Positions 17,208 through 25,305 of a DNA stretch of 64,000 nt are shown here, piece after piece. The stretch covers positions 1,488,001 through 1,552,000 of the forward strand of contig CAVPJX010000001.1 in assembly GCA_963705545.1 (NCBI GenBank), in the 5' to 3' direction. The translations under genes and the position numbers were made by a program. The first letter of the stretch is position 1. Every line of letters begins with the position of its first letter. The DNA is from DATBLY01 sp963705545 (GTDB lineage Bacteria > Actinomycetota > UBA4738 > HRBIN12). Under the pieces are notes generated by a model. That model saw nothing but the letters and a program-made list of their open reading frames with translations, was not told the origin of the DNA and did no database searches.

Positions 17208-18713
17208 TCACGACGCCGGGCAGTCCCGTTGCTTCAGGATCAGCTTCTCCAGACGAGGATCGCGCGTGAAGTCGAACGCCCCCGACAACGGATCCGCCTG
17301 GGCGTCGCGATCGGTCATCGGCTTCAACCCATGGAGCTCCTCGATGAAGCGCAGCACCGAGGAGAACTCGTAGACCGTGCTGTCGATCCAGCCGCCGTCG
17401 GGATTGTCGCCGCGCCGCGTGTACGGCGAGATGACCAGCGCGGGGGTCCGTGGACCCAGGCCCATGATGTCGTAATGCGGCGGGGGCACGTGGTCGTAGA
17501 AGCCGCCGAAGTCGTCCCAAACGATCACGATCGCCGTCGTCGGCCAGGACTCGCTGCGCATCACCGCGTTCACGTACTGCACGGTCCAGTTCTCGCCGAC
17601 GCAGACGTTCGTCCCCGAGCCGGGATGTTCGTTCGCGTTCCCTTCCGGCGGGATCAACCAAGACACGGCCGGCAGCTCCCCGTCCTTCAGGTCCTGCAGG
17701 ATCGTCTCCGGCGGTTGGACCTTCTCCCACATCGGGCCGAACCGCACATGCCGGATCGCCTGGAGCCCGTTCATCCATTGATCCGCGTTGCCGTAGTACT
17801 TCCAGCTGATGCCGTTCTTCTCGAGGAGGTCCGGGAGGACCTTGATGTCGAAGCACGTCCGCGTGTCCTCCCAGTACTGCGAGATCCGGATCAGCTGATC
17901 GGGGATCTCCTGCGTGATCTCGTCCTCGAGCTTCATGATCCGCTTGATGTCCTGCTTCGTGAGCCCATCGCGGAAGCGCTTCGTGTACTCCTGCGGGTCG
18001 TCGCAGTAGCTACCGGGCGTGTCGGCGTTCGATTTGTTGTCGATGACCCCGTTGGACTGCGCCGCAACCGTGTAGAGGTGCTCGGGGAACGTGGGGCCGT
18101 ACATCGAGGTGAAGAAGTGATCCGCGAGCGTGAATCGGTCGGCGTAGGCCCAGTAGGCAGGAAGGCTTCCGCGCGAGTGCTGGACGTAACCCGATAGGTC
18201 CTGGCCCGAGCCGATGATGTTGAACCCGTTCATCGCGCCGCCGTTGATCGAGTACAACCCCGACGAGAACCCGTGCGTGATGTCGTGCGGCTGGATGTAC
18301 GGCGCGTCCTTCAGCCGGACCGTCTCGCCGGGAACACACCCCGCGTCGCTGCACTCCAGGGTGCCCCCTTCGGTCGTGCCCTCCGCCCCCGGGTATCGCC
18401 CGAAGTAGTGATCGAACGTCCGGTTCTCCTTGATCAGGAAGATCACGTGCTCGATCGGGTTCTGACCGGGAACGATCTGGCCTGGGTTCTCGCCTCCGTC
18501 GCCGCCGTTCCCCCCGCCGCCGCCATCGGTCCCCGAAGGCCCCGTCGGGCCGGAGGCGGCCTCGTTCCCCCCCACGGGCCAGAACTGCCAGACGAGGAAC
18601 ACGACCAGCAGGACGGCGAACACGACGAACGCCCGCCGTCTGGCGATCTGCCGGCGGGTGGGGCGACGACGTTGCGACGCCGGTCGGATGACGGGACCGG
18701 GAGGCTGCTGCAC
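17208..18713 (-). CDS. Phosphoesterase family protein (phospholipase C / acid phosphatase type)
   Basis: A 501-residue protein of the family that includes bacterial phospholipases C and AcpA-type acid phosphatases. A signal anchor (residues about 27-44, after the basic RRQIARRRA) places the enzyme outside the membrane, with a Gly-rich linker following. The metal-binding core is present: HVIFLIKENRTFDHYFG, an SMYGPTFPEHLY segment, and late WDDFGGFYDHVPPP. The final part, YEFSSVLRFIEE, is also typical. It would hydrolyse phosphate mono- or diesters. Upstream lies the sulfatase (11-nt gap) and downstream the anchored protein, so this is a three-gene operon of surface proteins. Confidence 0.85.
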   Translation of the reverse strand: MQQPPGPVIRPASQRRRPTRRQIARRRAFVVFAVLLVVFLVWQFWPVGGNEAASGPTGPSGTDGGGGGNGGDGGENPGQIVPGQNPIEHVIFLIKENRTFDHYFGRYPGAEGTTEGGTLECSDAGCVPGETVRLKDAPYIQPHDITHGFSSGLYSINGGAMNGFNIIGSGQDLSGYVQHSRGSLPAYWAYADRFTLADHFFTSMYGPTFPEHLYTVAAQSNGVIDNKSNADTPGSYCDDPQEYTKRFRDGLTKQDIKRIMKLEDEITQEIPDQLIRISQYWEDTRTCFDIKVLPDLLEKNGISWKYYGNADQWMNGLQAIRHVRFGPMWEKVQPPETILQDLKDGELPAVSWLIPPEGNANEHPGSGTNVCVGENWTVQYVNAVMRSESWPTTAIVIVWDDFGGFYDHVPPPHYDIMGLGPRTPALVISPYTRRGDNPDGGWIDSTVYEFSSVLRFIEELHGLKPMTDRDAQADPLSGAFDFTRDPRLEKLILKQRDCPAS

Positions 18714-18724
18714 GGGGGCCGAGT

Positions 18725-20149
18725 TTATCGACGGTGCGGGTCCGCCGAGCGGAGCTCCTCCAACAACGACGCGAGCCGCACCTGCGCCGCACGGTACCGG
18801 GCATGGTCCGCGCGGTTGTCCATCTGATACGGGTCGGCCGGACCGAGCCGACCCGTCAGGTCGTAGAGCTCGCGCGTGCCGTCAGCGGTCTCGATGTACA
18901 CGAGATCCCGCGTCCGAACCGCCCACCATCGAGCAAGATGTGCGTCGCCCACGTACTCCAAAAGGACGCCAGGTGGACCTCGCCACCGGCCGCCCGACAA
19001 CGCTCGCGCGAAGCTCCGACCGTCGGATCGGAGGTCCGGGCGGGTGTCGGCGAGCTGGACGAGCGTGGGAGCGAGGTCGACGTTGGACACGAGCCCGGAC
19101 ACGGTCGCCGACCGCTGCCCTGGCATCCGGATCGCGAGCGGGGTGTGGACGCACTCCTCGTACGGGCAGCGCTTGCCTCGGATCCCGTGCTCGCCGAACG
19201 AGAAGCCGTTATCGGTCAGGTAGACGATCACGGTGTTCTCCAGCTCACCGCGCACCCGGAGCGCCTCGACGATCCGCCGCACCGCGTCGTCCATGCCGAG
19301 CAAGGCCTCACGCTGACGACGCCGTTCGTCCTGGAGCTTCGCGATCTCGGGCGCCGTGTACGGCCGCTTACGGGCGACCCACCGCGGCTTGTCTGAACGA
19401 TCCCCCTCGGTGACGCTCGGCGGAACGTCCAGCGGGACGTCCGCGAAGGCCCCGACATCGTCGGGCGCGGGGGTGAACGGCGAGTGTGGCGCGCTCGGCG
19501 CGAAGTAGAGGAAGAACGGACGGTCGGCCGGAGCATCCTCGATGAACCCCACGGCGTGGTCGGCGAAGAACGTCGTGGCGTACGTCTCCGGGGCGTCGCT
19601 CACGCGCATCGGAACACCCTGGTCGACGAAGCCGTACTCGTAGTACGTGGTGCTCACCAAGGTGTTGCGCTTGGCGACCCAGCGGTCCCATCCGGGTGGG
19701 ATGTACGGACCTCGATCGAACGGATAGCGATTGAGGTACTTCCCGATCAGCGCGGTCGTGTAGCCGGCCTCGTGCAGCCACAGGGGGAGCGTGTCGGTCT
19801 CGTCCAACCGCTCACCCTGCTCGTTCCTGCGGACACCGGTGTGGTGAGAGTAGAGACCGGTGAGGATCGAGGCTCGTGACGGACAGCAGAGCGGCGTGTT
19901 GATGAACGCGTTCGGGAACCAGAGCCAATGGTCTTCCGGGTCGGCGATCCGCGCCTGGAGCCACGGCATGGCCGGAGGATCCGACGGCAGCGTGTCCGGA
20001 GCCTGGTCGTCCGAGAGGATCACGACCAGGTTCGGCCGGGTGCCCCGCCGGTGGGGGGCCGCCGGCTCGGCGAGGACGAGCGTCGCGGCCAGGGCGACCA
20101 CGACGACGACCAGCGCGGCGATCGGGCGCGCTGCGATGCGATCGCTCAT
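18725..20149 (-). CDS. Exported sulfatase (arylsulfatase family)
   Basis: A 474-residue type I sulfatase with an N-terminal signal sequence (ALVVVVVALAATLVLAEPAAP). The sulfatase signature starts with C88 in PLCCPSRASILTG; it matches C-x-P-x-R, in which the cysteine is converted to formylglycine. The metal site DD in VVILSDDQAPDT is near residue 45, and KYLNRYPFD and HIDDNGF-like metal residues (YLTDNGFSFGEHG) follow. It releases sulfate from organic sulfate esters. It requires a formylglycine-generating enzyme, and none is seen in the window. It is the first gene of the surface-hydrolase operon. Confidence 0.9.
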   Translation of the reverse strand: MSDRIAARPIAALVVVVVALAATLVLAEPAAPHRRGTRPNLVVILSDDQAPDTLPSDPPAMPWLQARIADPEDHWLWFPNAFINTPLCCPSRASILTGLYSHHTGVRRNEQGERLDETDTLPLWLHEAGYTTALIGKYLNRYPFDRGPYIPPGWDRWVAKRNTLVSTTYYEYGFVDQGVPMRVSDAPETYATTFFADHAVGFIEDAPADRPFFLYFAPSAPHSPFTPAPDDVGAFADVPLDVPPSVTEGDRSDKPRWVARKRPYTAPEIAKLQDERRRQREALLGMDDAVRRIVEALRVRGELENTVIVYLTDNGFSFGEHGIRGKRCPYEECVHTPLAIRMPGQRSATVSGLVSNVDLAPTLVQLADTRPDLRSDGRSFARALSGGRWRGPPGVLLEYVGDAHLARWWAVRTRDLVYIETADGTRELYDLTGRLGPADPYQMDNRADHARYRAAQVRLASLLEELRSADPHRR

Positions 20150-20189
20150 GCCGGCCGCGCGACCGGGCCCGGCGTGACGATCCGGACGG

Positions 20190-21446
20190 TCATCGGTCCA
20201 GCCAACCGCCGTCCCGGCCCTCGCGCGCCGCGACCAGACCGGCGGCGATCGACAGCGCGATCTCGGCGGGTCCCTTCCCGCCCAGATCCAGTCCGAGGGG
20301 GGATCGGATCCGGGCGATCGCGCCCTCGGTCAGGCCCATCGACCGCAGGGTCCCCAGGTACGGTGCCACGTGACGCCGGCTGCCCATCACCCCGATGAAC
20401 CCGGCCGCGCTTGCGAGCAGGGTCGCGAGGGCACCCGCCACGTCGGGCGCATCGTGGTCGGTGAAGACGGCCGCCGTCCGCTCGTCGACCGCCACCGCAT
20501 CGACGGACGGCGAGACCTCGTCCGCGGCGGCTCGGTGGTCGGCCGAGACGCGTTCGGAGCGGGCTTCCACGAGCACCGACCGGTAGCCCAGCGAGTGAGC
20601 GAGCCGGATGACCTCGAGCGCGACCGGCGTCGCCGACACCACGAGCAGGAGCGGCGCAGCCGGATGTGGCTCGACGAAGACCTCGAGGTCGCCGAGGTCG
20701 TGATGGAAGGTCGCGGTCCCGGGTCCGGAACCCGACCGGAGCGCGTCGATCCCGGCCTGCAAGGCCGCGGCATCGAACTCGGCACAACCGAGCGTCCCCG
20801 ATCTCGGTCCGTCGGCGTCCACCACGATCTTCGCCCCGACCGGACACGGCGGTTCGCCGATCCGTCGCACGGCCGTGACCGTCGCTGTGCCCGCCACGTT
20901 GCCTGCTGACACCTCGCGCGCTTCGAAGGACTCGCTGCCTACCGCGTGTCGCGCGTGACCGGTCGGATGGTGCCCCGTCGCGCCCGACAGGAGCTCGACG
21001 GCGTGCGGGAGGATCGACATCACCGCCTGCAGACCCTCCACGACGCCGGCAGGGCTGCCCGGGAGGTTGACGATCAGGGTGGCGTCCACGCTGCCGACGA
21101 CCCCCCGGGACAGCGCCGCGAGCGGCGTGTGCCGGAGCCCGTCGGCACGCATCAGCTCCGCCAGGCCCGGCGCCTCCCGCTCGATGATCGCCCGCGTGGC
21201 CTCGGGCGTGACGTCGCGGGGACCGAACCCCGTTCCCCCGGTCGTGACGATCAGGGCGTGTTCGGTGACGAGCGAGCGGAGCCGCTCCTCGATGGCCGGC
21301 CGCTCGTCCGCCACCACCGACCGGGTCCGGACGTCGAAACCGGCCGTCCGGAGCAGGCGCTCCGCCTCATCGCCGGATCGATCTTCGCGGGTCCCCTGCG
21401 AGACGCCGTCAGAGACCGTGAGGACGGCGGCGAGGGTCGCATCCAT
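20190..21446 (-). CDS. Fusion of molybdopterin adenylyltransferase-type MogA/MoaB domain with XdhC
   Basis: A 418-residue two-domain protein. Residues about 1-165 form a MogA/MoaB domain (LTVSDGVSQG, VTTGGTGFGPRDVTPEAT, NLPGSPAGVVEGL), which adenylates or binds molybdopterin. Residues about 190-418 form an XdhC/CoxI-type domain: VDADGPRSGTLGC, then a Rossmann-like part with FTDHDAPD and FIGVMGSRRHVAPYLG, ending in SPLGLDLGGKGPAEIALSI. XdhC inserts mature molybdenum cofactor into xanthine-dehydrogenase-family enzymes. The start is the ATG at 21446, because a GGGAGG stretch lies 9 nt upstream while it abuts the alternative ATG at 21455. It is divergent from moaA. Confidence 0.85.
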   Translation of the reverse strand: MDATLAAVLTVSDGVSQGTREDRSGDEAERLLRTAGFDVRTRSVVADERPAIEERLRSLVTEHALIVTTGGTGFGPRDVTPEATRAIIEREAPGLAELMRADGLRHTPLAALSRGVVGSVDATLIVNLPGSPAGVVEGLQAVMSILPHAVELLSGATGHHPTGHARHAVGSESFEAREVSAGNVAGTATVTAVRRIGEPPCPVGAKIVVDADGPRSGTLGCAEFDAAALQAGIDALRSGSGPGTATFHHDLGDLEVFVEPHPAAPLLLVVSATPVALEVIRLAHSLGYRSVLVEARSERVSADHRAAADEVSPSVDAVAVDERTAAVFTDHDAPDVAGALATLLASAAGFIGVMGSRRHVAPYLGTLRSMGLTEGAIARIRSPLGLDLGGKGPAEIALSIAAGLVAAREGRDGGWLDR

Positions 21447-21518
21447 GCGCGGCATCCTCCCACGGCCGAACCCGGGATGGCCCGAAGCGACCGGGCCGGG
21501 TAGGCTGGGCGTCTTCCC

Positions 21519-22539
21519 ATGAGCGAGCCAACCCGCCACCAGCTTCCGGTCGACGGTCCACTCATGGACGCGTTCGGACGGGTCGCCGACGATCTGCGGA
21601 TCTCGGTCACCGACCGGTGCAACTTCCGGTGCACCTACTGCATGCCGGCCGAGGGGCTCACCTGGCTCCCCCGCGAGCAGCTGCTGACCTTCGAGGAGCT
21701 GACCCGGCTGCTCGTGCTCTTCGTGGACCTGGGGGTGCGGTCCCTCAAGATCACCGGGGGGGAACCGACCGTCCGGGCCGACCTGCCCGTCCTCGCCCGG
21801 ATGTTCCGCGACGCGGCGCCCGACCTCGACATCTCGATCACGACGAACGGCGTGCTCCTGGACCGACTCGCCGCTCCACTCGCGGCGGCGGGCGTGGACC
21901 GGGCCACGGTGTCGTGCGACTCGCTCCTGCGCCACCGCTTCGCCGACATGACCCGCCGGGACGCGCTCGAGAAGGTCCTGGCCGGGCTGCGGGCGGCCGA
22001 GCGGGCGGGCCTGACGCCGATCAAGATCAACTGCGTCGTGATCGGTGGGACGAACGACGACGAGGTCGTGGACTTCGCCCGATGGGCGCGGGAGACGGGC
22101 TACGAGGTGCGCTTCATCGAGTACATGCCGCTCGACGCGGAACATGCGTGGGAGCGCGCGAAGGTCGTGCCCGCCGCGCGGATCCTCGACGCGATCAGCG
22201 AGGTGTTCCCCTTGGTCGGGAGCGGACATGGCAACGAGCCCGCGACGACGTACCGGTTCGCCGACGGCGAGCCCGGGTCGATCGGCGTGATCGCGAGCGT
22301 GATCGGAGCCGTTCTGCGACACGTGCAACCGCCTGCGCCTGACCGCCGAGGGGGAGATACGGAACTGCTTGTTCGCGCTGGAGGAGACCGACCTCCGTGA
22401 GCCGATGCGCGACGGGGCGACGGATGCGGAGCTGATCTCCCTGATCCGCGGGGCCGTATGGACGAAGTGGTCGGGTCACCGGATCAACCATCCGGACTTC
22501 GTCCAACCGGTCCGCAGCATGTCGATGATCGGCGGCTGA
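21519..22539 (+). pseudogene. moaA: GTP 3',8-cyclase MoaA, interrupted by a one-base frameshift
   Basis: This encodes the radical SAM enzyme that starts molybdenum cofactor synthesis from GTP. The N-terminal cluster ligands C34, C38 and C41 (CNFRCTYC), KITGGEPTVR and SITTNGVLL are intact, as is the core through FIEYMPLD. After GVIASV near 22300 the frame is lost and stops at 22400. Removing one base in the run at 22301-22306 restores the expected C-terminus (TEPFCDTCNRLRLT, then EIRNCLFALEE) to a stop at 22537-22539, including the three cysteines of the second [4Fe-4S] cluster. The total of 339 residues is normal. It is either a recent inactivation or a sequence error; every other position looks under selection. 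Confidence 0.85.
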
Positions 22540-22610
22540 GCCGCCTACCGCCCTCTTCCGTTCGGGTGCGAGGATGGGCCTGCCCGCTCGGAGCCCGCTG
22601 AGGAGGGAGC

Positions 22611-23084
22611 ATGCGCAGCAGAGCGTGGTTCATCTCGAGCCTCGTGGTCCTCGTGACGATGCTCGGGGGCGTCGCGGTCGCTTCGACCCGGATCGCGGCC
22701 GAGGAGTCGATGACCGTCTACACGGAGACGGCGAAGTACCGGTTCGTCGACAACGGCAAGCCCGGGTTCTCGGTCGGGGATCACGACGTGTTCTTCGATG
22801 CGATCTTCACGGACGAGGCCAAGACCGACCGCATCGGGACGGACCGGGTCGTGGTCGAGTACCTGCCCGCCGACTACGTGATGGTGCAGCTCGAGTACAC
22901 GATCCAAGGACGGGGCAAGGTGTACGCCGCCGGGACGCTCGATTTCGGCGAGCGCTTCCTCGAGGCGGGAGACGATCTCGCGATCGTCGGCGGTACCGGT
23001 GAGTTCGAGAACGTCGGTGGGGCGGTGCATCTCTCCGTCTTCGACGACGAGACGTTCCTGAACGAGATCCATCTGCTCCCCTGA
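22611..23084 (+). CDS. Secreted allene-oxide-cyclase/dirigent-like barrel protein
   Basis: A 157-residue exported protein with signal peptide MRSRAWFISSLVVLVTMLGG. The mature part has the small beta-barrel pattern seen in bacterial relatives of allene oxide cyclase and dirigent proteins: FVDNGKPGFSVGDHDVF, repeated alternating strands, then LAIVGGTGEFENVGGAV. In such proteins the barrel binds hydrophobic ligands; no catalytic role can be assigned. An AGGAGGGAGC ribosome-binding site precedes the ATG. It follows moaA after 71 bp and ends at a strong bidirectional hairpin. Confidence 0.72.
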   Translation: MRSRAWFISSLVVLVTMLGGVAVASTRIAAEESMTVYTETAKYRFVDNGKPGFSVGDHDVFFDAIFTDEAKTDRIGTDRVVVEYLPADYVMVQLEYTIQGRGKVYAAGTLDFGERFLEAGDDLAIVGGTGEFENVGGAVHLSVFDDETFLNEIHLLP

Positions 23085-23099
23085 ACGGCGTTGCAGCGA

Positions 23100-23127
23100 G
23101 AACGGGGGGGCGGTCGCCCCCCCGTTC
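23100..23127. terminator. Bidirectional terminator hairpin
   Basis: Perfect 13-bp inverted repeat, arms 23100-23112 and 23115-23127, GC-rich with a minimal loop. It lies between convergent genes (the barrel protein and the binding protein), so it can serve both. Confidence 0.75.
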
Positions 23128-23147
23128 GCCGAATGCGATCCGGTCGA

Positions 23148-25040
23148 CTACTCCGCCGAGGCGACCGCAAGGTGGTCGAAGGCCGTCTGGCCTGCGAACT
23201 CGCTGAACGAGTGGTTGACGATGTTCGTCGAGTAGATCTCGTTGATGTTCGTGAACGTCCTCGGCACGTACGGGACGATCTCCTCCATCATGAACTTGTC
23301 GAAGTCCGCCCAGCACTGGGTGCGCTCGTCGCCGACCGGCAGTGCCTTGCAGGCGGCGAGCTGATCGTCCACGCTCGGGACCGAGGTGATCTCGTAGCCC
23401 CACTCCCGCAGTTGCTCGGGCGTCGCGCCGAGGTTGTTGTAGTTGCAGCACGATGGAGTGAGGCTTTCCGAGCCGAAGAGCGGTGGACCGAACGTGATGG
23501 GGTCCGGGAAGTCCTGGATCCACCCGAGGGCCGGACAGAACGGCGTGCGCTCGCTGAGCGTGTAGCACTTGTTGTACATCGTGGAGATCTCGAGCTCCCG
23601 GATCTGCAGCGTGATGCCCAGGGGTTCGAGGTTCTGGGCGATCAACGCCGCCTGTCGGGGGTTGGGATCGACGTTGGTGGTGATGGTGAGGATGTCTTCG
23701 CAGGACGGGTCGTCGCACGTGCCGTCGCCGTCCGTGTCGTACTTCGACTGGGCCATCTCTGCCTTCGCCGCCTCGACGTCGCCGCTGTCGTCAGGCGTGG
23801 CGTAGGGGTCGTAGTCCAACAGCAGGTTGTCCGTGAGGCCGTTCGGGAAGATATGGCCGGCGTTCACGCCGACGAGCGGGCCCCCCGCGAGCTGCCTGAT
23901 CCCGGCCTTGTCGATCGCGAAGTTGACCGCCTTGCGAACATACAGGTCGTCGAACGGCGCGACGGCCAGGTTCATCGAGATGTAGTTCATCGCGTTCTGC
24001 GGGTAGGTCGTGAGGTACTGCTGCAGATCCGGATCGGTGCTGTACTTCTGAAGGACATCGGCCGGCGGAACCGCGTCCACGACGTAGTCGAGGTCACCCG
24101 CCTCCACCCGGTTGTACAGGTCGGCGACGTCGCCGCCGATAGCGGCTTCCATGCGATCCACGTACGCCGGTCGCAGGTCGTCCGTCGCCGGGTCCCACGA
24201 CGGGTTGCGCACCAGGACGATCTGGCGACCCGGGATGTACCCGGACACCTGCTCCTGCTGGTCGGGCGGCAGCGAGAAGTCCAGCTGGTCCGTGCCCTCG
24301 AACATGTACGGCCCGGTCCCGACGAGGTACCGGCCGTAGTCCTTCGTGTGGCCCTCGGCCACGCCGAGGCGGGCGGACGGATCGTCCGGGTTCGGCGCGA
24401 TCGGCGCCGCCGACGGCATGGCGAACCGCCAGGCGAGGTCGCCGGTGGGAGCCGACGTCGTCACGACCAAGGTGTGCTCGTCCGGCGCGGACAGACCGGA
24501 GATGGTGTCCGCGTCCCCAGCACCGAAGTCAGCGAATCCTTCGATCGCCGAGTAGTAGAAGCTGTAGCCGCCGATGCTCGCCTTCGGGTCGGAGGTCCGC
24601 TCCATCGCGCGGATGAAGTCTTGAGCCGTGACCTCGACGTCCTCGAGCGGGGGCGAGTAGAAGATCCCGGTCTTCAGCGTGAAGGTCCAGGTGAGACCGT
24701 CCTCCGACACCGTCGGGTCCTCCGCCGCGATGTCTGGACGCAGCTCCGCGCCTCCCTGGTCCACGGGGGAGCCGTTGGTGGCGTAGAGGGTCCTGAGCAA
24801 GCAGCAACTGAAGTACTCGAACGAGACCTGGTAGTACTCCTTCTGAGGATCGAACCCAGAGGCAACGTCGCCGACGAGGCCGAATTGGACCGTGCCTCCT
24901 GTTGGGATCGCGCCGGTCTCGCCGGTCGCTCCCGTGCCGGTCGGGCCGGTGGTGTCGCCACCCCCATCGTCGCCGCCGCACGCCGCGGCGACGATCGCGA
25001 GGATCCCGACCACGGCTACGAGACGCGCAGCCTTCTTCAT
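23148..25040 (-). CDS. ABC transporter substrate-binding lipoprotein, family 5 (oligopeptide/nickel type)
   Basis: A 630-residue extracytoplasmic solute-binding protein. The lipoprotein signal (MKKAARLVAVVGILAIVAAAC) is followed by a Gly/Thr linker. Family-5 features are GTVQFGLVGDVASGFDPQKEY, an ELRPDIAAEDPTVSEDGLTWTFTLK block, and the C-terminal GWIQDFPDPITF. It would bind peptides or another small solute and deliver it to a Dpp/Opp-type permease. No permease or ATPase gene is adjacent, so its partner is encoded elsewhere or the protein has a different role. The ATG at 25040 is chosen because it directly begins the signal peptide. Confidence 0.88.
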   Translation of the reverse strand: MKKAARLVAVVGILAIVAAACGGDDGGGDTTGPTGTGATGETGAIPTGGTVQFGLVGDVASGFDPQKEYYQVSFEYFSCCLLRTLYATNGSPVDQGGAELRPDIAAEDPTVSEDGLTWTFTLKTGIFYSPPLEDVEVTAQDFIRAMERTSDPKASIGGYSFYYSAIEGFADFGAGDADTISGLSAPDEHTLVVTTSAPTGDLAWRFAMPSAAPIAPNPDDPSARLGVAEGHTKDYGRYLVGTGPYMFEGTDQLDFSLPPDQQEQVSGYIPGRQIVLVRNPSWDPATDDLRPAYVDRMEAAIGGDVADLYNRVEAGDLDYVVDAVPPADVLQKYSTDPDLQQYLTTYPQNAMNYISMNLAVAPFDDLYVRKAVNFAIDKAGIRQLAGGPLVGVNAGHIFPNGLTDNLLLDYDPYATPDDSGDVEAAKAEMAQSKYDTDGDGTCDDPSCEDILTITTNVDPNPRQAALIAQNLEPLGITLQIRELEISTMYNKCYTLSERTPFCPALGWIQDFPDPITFGPPLFGSESLTPSCCNYNNLGATPEQLREWGYEITSVPSVDDQLAACKALPVGDERTQCWADFDKFMMEEIVPYVPRTFTNINEIYSTNIVNHSFSEFAGQTAFDHLAVASAE

Positions 25041-25248
25041 GCGCACTCCCCCTCTCAGCAAGGACGTCGCCGGATGTTCGCACCGGACCCGCCGGGTGTC
25101 CAGCCAACCTCTATACGGCCGGGAACGCGGGGTGGGGTTGCCGCGGAGGGCTCGCCTCGTTCCCGGACCGACCGTCCGGGCTTCATCCGTCGTTCACCCG
25201 GGACCCCTAGGGTGAGGCCGCCGAGAGGTGTCGCGCCCCCTCTCCGGC

Positions 25249-25277
25249 GCGGGGGCCGGGCCCAGCCCGGCCCCCGC
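25249..25277 (-). terminator. Perfect 13-bp GC hairpin flanked by a direct repeat
   Basis: Arms 25249-25261 and 25265-25277 with a 3-nt loop, about 30 nt past the S9 peptidase stop. The 12-nt sequence CCCCCTCTCCGG occurs on both sides of the hairpin (about 25235-25246 and 25281-25292). Confidence 0.65.
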
Positions 25278-25305
25278 GACCCCCTCTCCGGCCCAGGCCG
25301 ACGGA

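Noticed and set aside
22295..22310. Programmed frameshift in moaA
   Set aside because: There is no slippery heptamer, stop-codon context or stimulatory hairpin at the site, and moaA is not known to use recoding. Mutation or error is more likely.
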